64,000 nucleotides of DNA. Origin: Kordia aestuariivivens. GTDB taxonomy: Bacteria > Bacteroidota > Bacteroidia > Flavobacteriales > Flavobacteriaceae. The notes beneath the pieces are model-generated. The model ran no database searches. It was not told the DNA's origin and was given only the letters and a program-made list of their open reading frames with translations. The translations under genes were made by a program, and so were the position numbers. This document shows, in pieces, positions 1 to 7,349 of the stretch; within the stretch, counting starts at the first letter, position 1, and the number at the start of each line of letters is the position of its first letter. The stretch lies in assembly GCF_014397005.1 (NCBI RefSeq), contig NZ_JACGWS010000009.1, forward strand, positions 124,001 to 188,000, given 5' to 3'.

Positions 1-2
1 CT

Positions 3-1310
3 AATAATATTATTCTTATTAATATTCAAGCGAAGAATAATTTAGGAGCTGTAGCACTATATCTTGATAATTTAAAGAAAATTGAAAGTTCCAATAACCA
101 GGCATTTAAAAACACGAAGCTTCGTATTTACCAAGGTTTGACCAAGGCGTACATCAATTTAGATAAATATGAAGATGCTGCTTTGTATTGTAATCTAGGC
201 TTGGAAATGAGTAAGCAAATAAATTCTATAGCTTTTCAAGGATATTTCCGTGTTTTTTTAGGTGAAATTGCTTCCAATAATGGTCGTTATAAAGAAGCAC
301 ATGATTTATTTAATAAAGCTGAAGAATTGATTAATAAAGCTGGTGGAGATAAAATTATGGATATTTTTTTAAAACTGTATGTTGGAAAAACGTATGCTTT
401 AGAAAATAAACACAAAGAAGCAATTGACGAATTACTGAAAGGCGAACAGTTATTAGAAGGAAATGATGTTAGTTTTTTGAGTATTCAAGAACTGTATGTG
501 AATTTGGCAAAATCATATTTAGCACTCGATAACATTCAAGAAAGTACTAAATATTTTGAAAAAGCACACGATATATATGCTAAGAATGAGAAAGCTAGAG
601 CAATCATAAATTCTCGGATTACACAAGTCACCTATAGTAAGTTTAAAAAACAAATTGATGCTTTACAAAAAAAGTCTGAACAAACTAAATATATATATGC
701 GATAGGAATAACGTTTTTGTTTTTTGTAATTATTGGTTTAATTCTTTACAATAAGAAACAACAGCGAAAAAATAAAAATCTTTTTAATGATTTGATGCTT
801 CAATTAGAAGAAAAACGTCAACAAGAAAAGCTTCGTCAACAAAAGTTACAGCAAGAAAAAGAAACTTCAAACCTGAAAGAAACAATCTCAGAAAAACGAG
901 AAGCTATTGAAGAAGATGTAGCACAAACCGAAACAAAAGTACAACTTACTGAAATTGACAGTAAAGATGCCGCGATTTTAAAAAAGCTAACCGAATTTGA
1001 ACAAAAAGAACAGTTTTTAAGTAAGGAAAGCACGTTGGTAGAAGTAGCTAAAAAAATACATACAAACACCACCTACTTATCCAAAGTAATCAATACACAC
1101 AAAGAAAAATCGTTTACAGCATACATTACCGACTTGCGTGTCGATTACGCCATAGAGCGATTGTCTCATGATCGTAAATTTAGATCGTTTACTATTGGTG
1201 CCATTGCGCAAGAAATTGGCTTCAAACGATCGGAATCATTCTCAAAAGCATTCAAGGTAAAAACTGGATTGTATCCTTCGTATTTTATAAAAGAGGTTGA
1301 GAAACAGTGA
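3..1310 (+). CDS. TPR / transmembrane / AraC-family regulator, 5' end outside window
   Basis: The frame is already open at base 3, so the true start lies upstream and only the C-terminal ~435 residues are visible. The visible part begins with TPR-like helical pairs. A single membrane segment (YIYAIGITFLFFVIIGLILY, bases about 694-760) follows, then a Q/E/K-rich coiled coil, and finally an AraC-type helix-turn-helix domain (FTAYITDLRVDYAIERL through GLYPSYFIK, bases about 1105-1295). This layout is typical of Bacteroidota membrane-anchored regulators, where the TPR part is periplasmic or membrane-proximal and the HTH is cytoplasmic. It is a clear paralog of the protein at 1902-3704, with nearly the same HTH. 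A small RiPP-like precursor gene follows it, which suggests it may control that peptide; this is inference. The signal it senses is unknown. Confidence 0.88.
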   Translation, partial: NNIILINIQAKNNLGAVALYLDNLKKIESSNNQAFKNTKLRIYQGLTKAYINLDKYEDAALYCNLGLEMSKQINSIAFQGYFRVFLGEIASNNGRYKEAHDLFNKAEELINKAGGDKIMDIFLKLYVGKTYALENKHKEAIDELLKGEQLLEGNDVSFLSIQELYVNLAKSYLALDNIQESTKYFEKAHDIYAKNEKARAIINSRITQVTYSKFKKQIDALQKKSEQTKYIYAIGITFLFFVIIGLILYNKKQQRKNKNLFNDLMLQLEEKRQQEKLRQQKLQQEKETSNLKETISEKREAIEEDVAQTETKVQLTEIDSKDAAILKKLTEFEQKEQFLSKESTLVEVAKKIHTNTTYLSKVINTHKEKSFTAYITDLRVDYAIERLSHDRKFRSFTIGAIAQEIGFKRSESFSKAFKVKTGLYPSYFIKEVEKQ

Positions 1311-1325
1311 GTTGGTGATTTGTAA

Positions 1326-1351
1326 TAGTCGTTATTTATAAATTACGACTA
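1326..1351 (+). terminator. Possible weak hairpin after the first regulator
   Basis: TAGTCGT and ACGACTA form a 7-bp inverted repeat with a 12-base loop, 16 bases after the regulator's stop codon. Only a broken T-rich stretch follows, so termination is uncertain; it could equally be a regulatory palindrome in front of the peptide gene. Confidence 0.3.
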
Positions 1352-1381
1352 GCTATTTTAACACTCAACTTTATTTTCTAT

Positions 1382-1389
1382 TATATTTG
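1382..1389 (+). promoter_or_regulatory. Promoter -7 box for the 61-aa peptide gene
   Basis: TATATTTG matches the Bacteroidota -7 consensus TAnnTTTG exactly. It lies 126 bases upstream of the peptide ATG, giving a leader of about 120 nt that contains a short hairpin (ATGTAG/CTACAT, 1422-1439). The same TATATTTGA box precedes the second peptide gene at 3770. Confidence 0.5.
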
Positions 1390-1515
1390 AAACCACATTA
1401 AAACAAACAAAATTTAGGATGATGTAGTTTGTGCTACATTACTTAAATCGATACCAAGCGATGTGTTGTAAACCAAGTTACATCAACCCTAAATGTAACA
1501 ATTAAAAAAAACTGT

Positions 1516-1701
1516 ATGAAAAAAGAAAGAAAATTAAAATTAGAAGTGAGCAGAGTAAGTGTTTCAAAATTAAATCATATTATTGGATCAGGTCCAAAAA
1601 TATCAATAGAACTTTGTGCACTTACGACTCAATGTGATACAAATATTGACGGAGATTGTAAAACCTATATAACCGTTTTAGGTACAGTAGATGGATGTTA
1701 A
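1516..1701 (+). CDS. RiPP precursor peptide, class I lanthipeptide-like, 61 aa
   Basis: This is a small peptide with a basic N-terminus and a leader of the pattern LKLEVSRVSVSKLN, like the leaders annotated as class I lanthipeptide / natural product precursor in Bacteroidota. A GSGP segment near residues 25-28 is the likely cleavage zone. The putative core that follows contains four Cys and many Thr/Ser residues (CALTTQC ... CKTY ... VDGC), as expected for a peptide modified by dehydration and ring formation. It sits alone between two TPR-AraC regulators with its own promoter box and a strong terminator. No LanB/LanC, radical SAM or peptidase-transporter gene is in the window, so any modifying enzymes are elsewhere or absent. 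The assignment rests on leader pattern and core composition only. Confidence 0.65.
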   Translation: MKKERKLKLEVSRVSVSKLNHIIGSGPKISIELCALTTQCDTNIDGDCKTYITVLGTVDGC

Positions 1702-1723
1702 TCTATTTCAAAATATATTTTAT

Positions 1724-1755
1724 AAAACTCCTAAGAACTTCTTAGGAGTTTTTTT
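1724..1755 (+). terminator. Rho-independent terminator after the 61-aa peptide gene
   Basis: Stem ACTCCTAAG / CTTAGGAGT, extended by flanking A/T pairs, with loop AACTT and a run of seven or more T. It begins 22 bases after the peptide stop codon. Confidence 0.9.
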
Positions 1756-1849
1756 GTGTATTATCTTTCGTGTTCTGTTATTTAAACTTATCTGTATTAC
1801 TTCTGAAAAATAGCGTTATAAACTATACCCAAATTACAAGTAAAACCCT

Positions 1850-1857
1850 TATTTTTG
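1850..1857 (+). promoter_or_regulatory. Promoter -7 box for the second TPR-AraC regulator
   Basis: TATTTTTG fits TAnnTTTG and lies 44 bases upstream of the ATG at 1902, so the regulator appears to have its own promoter downstream of the preceding terminator. Confidence 0.5.
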
Positions 1858-1901
1858 AGTAAACACCTACCCAAAATATATTAATACAAAGAAAACTGTA
1901 T

Positions 1902-3704
1902 ATGTACCTCCAAAAATGTACAGCGTTATTGCTGCTTATTATTTCTTTCTGTTTTAGTCAACAATCTTTTGCAACTACTAGTTTTCAAGACACAATTCAA
2001 GGTTTTGACAAAGAAAAATTTATTACATCTTTAAAAGAATTACCTCCAAAAGAATTTGCACGCCACTTTGCGGAACAATACTCACAAGATTCTATAAAAT
2101 CAATGTTGAGTATTTCGCACATAAAAGCAAATATGCTAACATCTGAAAATTTGGAAGTGCAGTTTTGGGGATATATTGGTTTGGCGGAATCGCAAAATTA
2201 TAAGACCGATTTTAAAGAGTCAATCATCTATGCTAAAAAAGCTGCAAAAATTGCAAAAACGATTGGTGATTCAAATTTATTGCTGAATAATTATATGTTT
2301 CAAGGAAAAATCTATTACGATTATGGCAAGTACCAAGAGTCCATGGAAAATTATTTGAATGCCCTAAAATATGGAAAAGAAATAAAGCTTGTAGGATTAA
2401 AATTAGTTGTATCCAAAAACATTGGGTTATTGAAAATTGAAGTAGGTGATAATAAAGGTGCAATCGATTTGTTAGAAGGAACGCTAAAAATTCTAGAAGA
2501 AGAGCATTCAGGAAAATTCAAATCATTGCATGTCAGTTTATACATTGCACTGACAAAATCATGTATGCGTGCGAAAGAATATGAAAAAGCCGAGTATTAT
2601 GGTAATAAAGGAATTGATCTTAGTAATAAGTATGAAGATGAAGACGCAAAAGTCTATTTCTATAATTTTCTAGGAGAGACCGATATCTTTAAAGAGAATT
2701 ATGCAAAGGCAGCACAATTATTAAATAAAGCATGGAATAAGGCACATGAAATTAAAAGCGCGCAATCACAATTACCTTTTATAAACCTCAACAAGGCAAA
2801 AATATATTATCATAATGGTGATTATAAAACAGCGATTGATCTTTTAGAAAAAATTGAAGCTAATGAAAAACAAAAAAACACAAATTTCTTTAGTCTAGAA
2901 GATATGTATAAATATTTAGGGAAATCGTATAAAACGATTGATACTAAAAAGAGTTTATATTATTTTGAAAAGGCAAACGAAGTGTATACAGAAAATGATA
3001 AAAAGCAAAATGAAATTGGTGTCGAAATTATAAAAAAATATGACCTGCAATCTTTAAAAGAAGAGTTAAGTCAGGCAGAAAAAACTTCAAAAAAAACAAA
3101 AATAATTTTATATGTAAGTGTTTCATTAGCTGCTATTGTTGTTGTAGGATTAATTTTTTTTTATAAAAGACGCGAAAAAAGCAACCAACGTAAATTTGAA
3201 GCCATTCTAAAAAGTTTGGAAGAAGAAAAAGAAGAAATTGCAGAAAAAGTTGATGAAGTTGAAAAAGTAGTCGTCAAAGAAGTTGTTCAAACAAAAGCTG
3301 CAAAAGGTAAAGAAACGGATCCAAAAGAAGTTGAAATCATAGACGAAACAAAAGAACGATTATTACGAAAACTACAAAACTTTGAAGCGAAAGAATCATA
3401 CTTGAGCAAACACAGTAGTTTAAATGAAGTTGCCAAAAAATTAAAAACAAATACTTCCTATTTATCAAAACTAGTAAATGCCCACAAGGGAAAATCCTTT
3501 ACTGCATACATTACTGATTTGCGTGTCAACTATGCGATCAAACGTTTAAAGAATGATAAAAAATTCCGTTCCTATACCATCGATTCTATTGCGCAAGAAA
3601 TTGGGTTTAACCGTTCTGAGTCGTTTTCAAGAGCGTTTAAAAACAAAACAGGTTTATATCCTTCATATTTTATAAAAAACCTTGATAATCAGGATATTGA
3701 ATAG
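1902..3704 (+). CDS. TPR / transmembrane / AraC-family regulator, 600 aa
   Basis: This is the complete paralog of the truncated gene at the window start. It has an N-terminal signal peptide (residues 1-25, ending near QQSFA), then TPR-type helical repeats over about residues 50-380, a membrane helix at about 400-420 (IILYVSVSLAAIVVVGLIFF), an acidic/basic coiled coil, and a C-terminal AraC HTH (about 526-596, KSFTAYITDLRVNYAIKRL ... GLYPSYFIK). The signal peptide places the TPR sensor in the periplasm and the DNA-binding domain in the cytoplasm, so it is a one-component transmembrane regulator. It is followed by a second RiPP-like precursor gene, repeating the regulator-peptide order seen just upstream. 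The target genes are not shown by the sequence; the adjacent peptide is the natural candidate. Confidence 0.9.
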   Translation: MYLQKCTALLLLIISFCFSQQSFATTSFQDTIQGFDKEKFITSLKELPPKEFARHFAEQYSQDSIKSMLSISHIKANMLTSENLEVQFWGYIGLAESQNYKTDFKESIIYAKKAAKIAKTIGDSNLLLNNYMFQGKIYYDYGKYQESMENYLNALKYGKEIKLVGLKLVVSKNIGLLKIEVGDNKGAIDLLEGTLKILEEEHSGKFKSLHVSLYIALTKSCMRAKEYEKAEYYGNKGIDLSNKYEDEDAKVYFYNFLGETDIFKENYAKAAQLLNKAWNKAHEIKSAQSQLPFINLNKAKIYYHNGDYKTAIDLLEKIEANEKQKNTNFFSLEDMYKYLGKSYKTIDTKKSLYYFEKANEVYTENDKKQNEIGVEIIKKYDLQSLKEELSQAEKTSKKTKIILYVSVSLAAIVVVGLIFFYKRREKSNQRKFEAILKSLEEEKEEIAEKVDEVEKVVVKEVVQTKAAKGKETDPKEVEIIDETKERLLRKLQNFEAKESYLSKHSSLNEVAKKLKTNTSYLSKLVNAHKGKSFTAYITDLRVNYAIKRLKNDKKFRSYTIDSIAQEIGFNRSESFSRAFKNKTGLYPSYFIKNLDNQDIE

Positions 3705-3769
3705 TCTATTTTATGCTCGGAATTTATGAATTTCTAGATACATTTTACTAAAAATAACAAGTGTGGATT

Positions 3770-3777
3770 TATATTTG
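3770..3777 (+). promoter_or_regulatory. Promoter -7 box for the 93-aa peptide gene
   Basis: TATATTTG, an exact TAnnTTTG match, lies 27 bases before the ATG at 3804. It is identical to the box in front of the first peptide gene. Confidence 0.5.
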
Positions 3778-3803
3778 AGGATAACTTAGTAAACCAAAGT
3801 ATT

Positions 3804-4085
3804 ATGAAGAAAAGAGAATTCACCTCCAAATTGCAATTTCAAAAAACAACTGTTGTATCATTCAACAAAATGTTAAACGTTAAAGGCGGAACCTTACAAA
3901 ATGTTGATACACGCGTTGTGAGTTTAGACGGATATATGTGTTTAACAGGCGCATGTGTTACAGATAGCCCAACGACTGCTATAGATAATACTTGCCCGCC
4001 TCCAACAACAAGAACTGATACTGACACAATTTACTGTGGAATAGATGTTACTAAAATAGATTGTCTTGAGACAAGAAAATGCTAA
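3804..4085 (+). CDS. RiPP precursor peptide with GG-type leader, 93 aa
   Basis: The N-terminal leader has the pattern KLQFQKTTVVSFNKMLNVKGGT, matching the LxLxKxTIxxL style of Bacteroidota class I lanthipeptide precursors. A double-glycine cleavage site lies at about residues 28-29. The following ~64 residues are rich in Thr/Ser and contain six Cys (MCLTGACVTD, NTCPPP, YCGID, DCLETRKC). It is unrelated in core sequence to the 61-aa peptide upstream but has the same leader logic, the same promoter box and the same regulator-then-peptide placement. No tailoring enzymes or exporter are nearby. It could instead be a secreted Cys-rich peptide without modification. Confidence 0.65.
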   Translation: MKKREFTSKLQFQKTTVVSFNKMLNVKGGTLQNVDTRVVSLDGYMCLTGACVTDSPTTAIDNTCPPPTTRTDTDTIYCGIDVTKIDCLETRKC

Positions 4086-4108
4086 CACATTAAAACCACC
4101 ATATTTCA

Positions 4109-4138
4109 AAAGAGTTTACAAGATGTAAGCTCTTTTTT
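4109..4138 (+). terminator. Rho-independent terminator after the 93-aa peptide gene
   Basis: Stem AAAGAGTTTACA / TGTAAGCTCTTT (one G-T wobble), loop AGA, followed by a T run. It starts 24 bases after the stop codon. Confidence 0.9.
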
Positions 4139-4189
4139 TATGTTCAAAAAATTCAAAATATAATGTATCTTAGATTTTTAAAGTACATT

Positions 4190-4537
4190 ATGAATCCCGC
4201 AGAAGCATACATTTTAAAACAACCAGAACCGTACAAATCAATTTTATTACAACTGCAAGTTGTCTTTGAACACCTATTTCCTGAAATTGAATTAAAATAC
4301 AAATACAGAATTCCGTTTTATTACCTAAAAGGAAAACCATTCTGTTACTTAAACGCAAGTCACAAAAGACAATATGTAGATGTTGGTATTGTAAAAGGCA
4401 ACCAAATTTTAATTCATAGTGAACATTTAGTCACTGAAAAAAGAAAAGTAATGGCTTCATTGCGTTACAAAACGCTGGAAGATATTGACAATGGTGTTTT
4501 AATTGAAGTGCTAAAAAAAGCCGCTAGTTTATACTAA
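4190..4537 (+). CDS. DUF1801-family protein (YdhG-like), 115 aa
   Basis: The sequence MNPAEAYILKQPEPYKSILLQLQVVFEHLFPEIE opens a small alpha/beta protein of the DUF1801 / YdhG-like family. The family's central pattern (KYRIPFYYLKGKPFCYLNASHKRQYVDVG) is present. The biochemical function of the family is not established. An in-frame ATG at 4163 would add nine residues (MYLRFLKYI), but the ATG at 4190 fits the usual N-terminus of the family better. The gene's last codons form one arm of a hairpin that probably terminates transcription from both sides. Confidence 0.75.
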   Translation: MNPAEAYILKQPEPYKSILLQLQVVFEHLFPEIELKYKYRIPFYYLKGKPFCYLNASHKRQYVDVGIVKGNQILIHSEHLVTEKRKVMASLRYKTLEDIDNGVLIEVLKKAASLY

Positions 4538-4544
4538 CGGCTTT
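4511..4544 (-). terminator. Bidirectional terminator overlapping the DUF1801 stop codon
   Basis: AAAGCCG-TAGT pairs with ACTA-CGGCTTT around a TTAT loop, with one C/A mismatch. Read on the minus strand the stem is followed by seven T, making it a good terminator for the kdsA transcript; on the plus strand the T run is weaker. Confidence 0.65.
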
Positions 4545-4627
4545 CAACTATTTTATATAAATTAGAAATCTAAACTTCGATTTCGCTCTGTTGCCTTGTC
4601 TAACAAAGTCCAAGCAGTCCAATAATT

Positions 4628-4647
4628 AAGAAGTCTAACAATCTAAG
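4628..4647. repeat. Dispersed 20-bp repeat, copy 1
   Basis: AAGAAGTCTAACAATCTAAG occurs here and again identically at 28602-28621. Both copies are intergenic. Copy 1 lies in the A/T-rich spacer downstream of kdsA and DUF1801, among further GTCTAA-type words. Confidence 0.7.
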
Positions 4648-4662
4648 AAAGTCTAAGTACGT

Positions 4663-5499
4663 CTACAAAGAATTAATCGTTTTACGAATCTTTACCAAAT
4701 TAGTTAGCAAGCGTTCCAAATGATCTAAATGAAGCATATTTGCGCCATCGCTTTTTGCGTTAGCCGGATCAAAATGTGTTTCAATAAACAAACCATCAAC
4801 ATTATTCACAATCCCAGCACGTGCTATGGTTTCAATCATATCAGGTCTTCCGCCAGTTACACCACTAGATTGATTTGGTTGTTGTAACGAATGCGTCACA
4901 TCCAAAACTGTTGGAGCAAATTGTTTCATCGTTGGAATCCCACGAAAATCTACAATCATATCTTGATAACCAAACATGGTTCCACGATCGGTAATCCAAG
5001 CATTCTGGTTTCCAGAATCGTGTACTTTCTTCACGGCGTGTTGCATACTTTCAGGACTCATAAATTGTCCTTTTTTCAAGTTCACCACTTTTCCCGTTTT
5101 GGCAGCAGCCACCACTAAGTCTGTTTGGCGCACTAAAAAAGCAGGAATCTGTAATACATCAACATATTCTGCAGCTTTGACAGCATCTGAAGCCTCGTGA
5201 ATGTCAGTAACAGTTGGCACGTCAAAGGTCTCAGAAACCTTTCTAAGTATCTTTAAAGCGTTTTCATCACCAATACCAGTAAAACTATCAATTCTACTAC
5301 GATTCGCTTTTTTAAAGCTTCCTTTAAAGATGTAAGGAATTTCTAAAGCATCCGTAATTTCGATCACTTTTTCAGCAATGCGTAATGCCATATCTTCACT
5401 TTCAATAGCGCATGGACCTGCAAGTAAAAAGAAATTATTAGAATCGGTGTGTTTTATTTTTGGAATAGAACTGAGTTGCATACGTTGTAAATTTTGCAC
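4663..5499 (-). CDS. kdsA: 3-deoxy-8-phosphooctulonate synthase (KDO-8-P synthase)
   Basis: KdsA condenses arabinose-5-phosphate with phosphoenolpyruvate to give KDO-8-phosphate for the lipid A-core of LPS, in the cytoplasm. The 278-aa length is normal. Family signatures are present: FFLLAGPCAIES near the N-terminus, IPYIFKGSFKKANRSR, GQFMSPESM, ITDRGTMFGY and TGGRPDMIE, covering the PEP and A5P binding loops. Met7 (5481) could also be the start, as the first six residues are not conserved. The gene is last in a minus-strand run, 9 bases after the ABC permease, and is followed by the hairpin at 4511-4544. Confidence 0.96.
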   Translation of the reverse strand: MQNLQRMQLSSIPKIKHTDSNNFFLLAGPCAIESEDMALRIAEKVIEITDALEIPYIFKGSFKKANRSRIDSFTGIGDENALKILRKVSETFDVPTVTDIHEASDAVKAAEYVDVLQIPAFLVRQTDLVVAAAKTGKVVNLKKGQFMSPESMQHAVKKVHDSGNQNAWITDRGTMFGYQDMIVDFRGIPTMKQFAPTVLDVTHSLQQPNQSSGVTGGRPDMIETIARAGIVNNVDGLFIETHFDPANAKSDGANMLHLDHLERLLTNLVKIRKTINSL

Positions 5500-5508
5500 A
5501 AAGATAAG

Positions 5509-6702
5509 TTAAATTTCAGAAGTCAATAAGCTTGTGTTTATTGCTGTCATTTGCTGAATTTTTCTATTGGTATGTTTGGTGTAATAAATAGCTAAGACAA
5601 CAAATAGTATGATTGCGAATGCGAATACATATACCAGTGAAAATGAACTACTTTCAGATTGTAAGATGGCTAAATACGGCGCAAATGTAAATTTGCAAAC
5701 TACCGCAAGTAAAAAAGCGATTAGGATAGAAATCCCTAAAATTTTATATGATATTTGATGGTATACTTTGGCAATCTGCGCTCTTGAAAAACCTAAAAAG
5801 TGCAATTGACAAATGGTTTGTTTGTTCTTTAAAATTAGCAAATTGATATTTGTAATGACCAGCGTAATAGATAATACAGTAATCAAAATTCCAATTCCAA
5901 GGACAATCATTAAAATTAATTGTAGAAAATAGCTAATTCGAGAAGTCTGTACATCATTCTTCAAGTATTTGTAATTGTTTGAATTTAAAAAATCCAATAC
6001 GTTTGGGTCAGAAGGGTTTGTAACGTCTAAAATGATTCTGGAAACTTTGTTTACTTTTTCAGGACTTAAGGTTTGGTTTGTATACTTCAAGAAAGATTCA
6101 GGCACCAGAATAGAATTTATTTTTTCGGAAGCAGCTAAGATATATGCATTGTATTCTTCACGTTTAGACGAACCAATCAGCGTCAATTCAATAGGAATTT
6201 CACGAATAAGATTTTCATCAATCTGTTTCATTCCTGTGCTTGCAGCATACCCAAAATTATACAGATTAATGTAATTTTTTGGAATGATAATCGGCACTTC
6301 TTTAGCGCCGGGTTTCCATTTCCATTCAGGGCTTTCGATGTCGATAAAATTATCAGGAATGGCTTCCAGAAACATCTCTGTGGAAATTCCGGAGTAATTT
6401 GCAATGGAAACACTCGCCACAACACGATACGTTCCGTGTGTAAAACCACCAACTTTTTTGACAAAATCTTGTTGTGTTATGGTTGAAATTTCTTCTGGAG
6501 TGAACGCATTATTGCGCCCTAAATCTTTGTAAATGATTAAGTTTTGGTTGCCCAATAAATCGTTAGATGTACTAAAAAGCGATTGTGTATCAATAAAAAG
6601 TTGAAACGCTACCAATAAAATTCCCAATCCAAGGCTAGAAGTCAACGCAAAAAATAATAATTGCGAAAAGTGGATCTGTTTGTTTAATAAGGTGCGAATC
6701 AC
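5509..6702 (-). CDS. ABC transporter permease, FtsX/MacB type
   Basis: This 397-aa membrane protein has one N-terminal helix (about residues 14-37), an extracytoplasmic domain of ~220 residues, and three C-terminal helices (about 258-292, 318-337, 352-373). That is the fold of FtsX/MacB/LolCE-type permeases. Its start overlaps the stop of the ATPase gene by 4 bases, so the two are made together and should form one transporter. Such permeases usually act by mechanotransmission on periplasmic or outer-membrane partners rather than by classical transport. No MacA-like adaptor is adjacent, and the substrate cannot be told. Confidence 0.85.
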   Translation of the reverse strand: MIRTLLNKQIHFSQLLFFALTSSLGLGILLVAFQLFIDTQSLFSTSNDLLGNQNLIIYKDLGRNNAFTPEEISTITQQDFVKKVGGFTHGTYRVVASVSIANYSGISTEMFLEAIPDNFIDIESPEWKWKPGAKEVPIIIPKNYINLYNFGYAASTGMKQIDENLIREIPIELTLIGSSKREEYNAYILAASEKINSILVPESFLKYTNQTLSPEKVNKVSRIILDVTNPSDPNVLDFLNSNNYKYLKNDVQTSRISYFLQLILMIVLGIGILITVLSITLVITNINLLILKNKQTICQLHFLGFSRAQIAKVYHQISYKILGISILIAFLLAVVCKFTFAPYLAILQSESSSFSLVYVFAFAIILFVVLAIYYTKHTNRKIQQMTAINTSLLTSEI

Positions 6703-7331
6703 AGTAAGAAGGTTTTTGTGTAATCTATATCGTAGCTATTGCCCAAACTAGCAATAATGAGTGTTGCTTTTCGTTTGGCAACTTCTTCCGTGATTAATTG
6801 TGTTGCATTGACAATTTGTGCATCATCAATATGACTAAAGGGTTCATCAAGCAATAACAATTCAAAGGGTTGACACAACGCTCTGACAATTGCAACGCGT
6901 TGTTGTTGTCCGTATGATAAAGTTTCTGCTTTTTTGTGCGCGAGTTCAACAACATTCAACTGTTTCATGTACGCTAAAATTTCCGTTTCGGTTTTGTAAT
7001 TGGTCAATTGGTTTTTCAATTGAATATTCTCTAAAGCCGTTAATTCAGGGAACAATCGCAATCCTTGAAAAACAATCGAAACTTTTTCTCGTCGCAAAGC
7101 TGTCCAATCGATTTCTGTGTACGATGAAATATCTGTCGCATCAAACAAAATTGTACCAGCGTATTTATTATTTAAACCGTATAAAAAATTAAAAAAAGAA
7201 CTTTTACCACTTCCCGAAGCTGCTTTCATCAAGTACTTTCCGTCAGCTATTAATTCAAAATCTTTACTCCAAACTTCCGAAGAAGCAGGAGTAAAGTATG
7301 TTGGAATTATAGAAGTGATGTTAATGTTCAC
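6699..7331 (-). CDS. ABC transporter ATP-binding protein with atypical motifs
   Basis: This 210-aa ATPase pairs with the overlapping permease. The Walker A motif reads AASGSGKSS (residues 37-45), with Ala in place of the first Gly. The signature is LSYGQQQRVAIVRAL rather than LSGGQ, and Walker B is LLLLDEPFSHID. The usual switch histidine after Walker B appears to be missing: the strand ATLIIA is followed by SLGNSYD instead of the normal TH motif. This leaves doubt about full ATPase activity, although the P-loop Lys/Ser and the Walker B Asp-Glu are intact. The N-terminal A-loop region is short. Family placement is firm; catalytic competence is not. Confidence 0.88.
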   Translation of the reverse strand: MNINITSIIPTYFTPASSEVWSKDFELIADGKYLMKAASGSGKSSFFNFLYGLNNKYAGTILFDATDISSYTEIDWTALRREKVSIVFQGLRLFPELTALENIQLKNQLTNYKTETEILAYMKQLNVVELAHKKAETLSYGQQQRVAIVRALCQPFELLLLDEPFSHIDDAQIVNATQLITEEVAKRKATLIIASLGNSYDIDYTKTFLL

Positions 7332-7349
7332 AAGGCAATTTAAAAAGTA

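Noticed and set aside
1422-1439. ATGTAG/CTACAT hairpin in the leader of the 61-aa peptide gene, considered as a riboswitch
   Set aside because: Only a 6-bp stem without any conserved aptamer feature.
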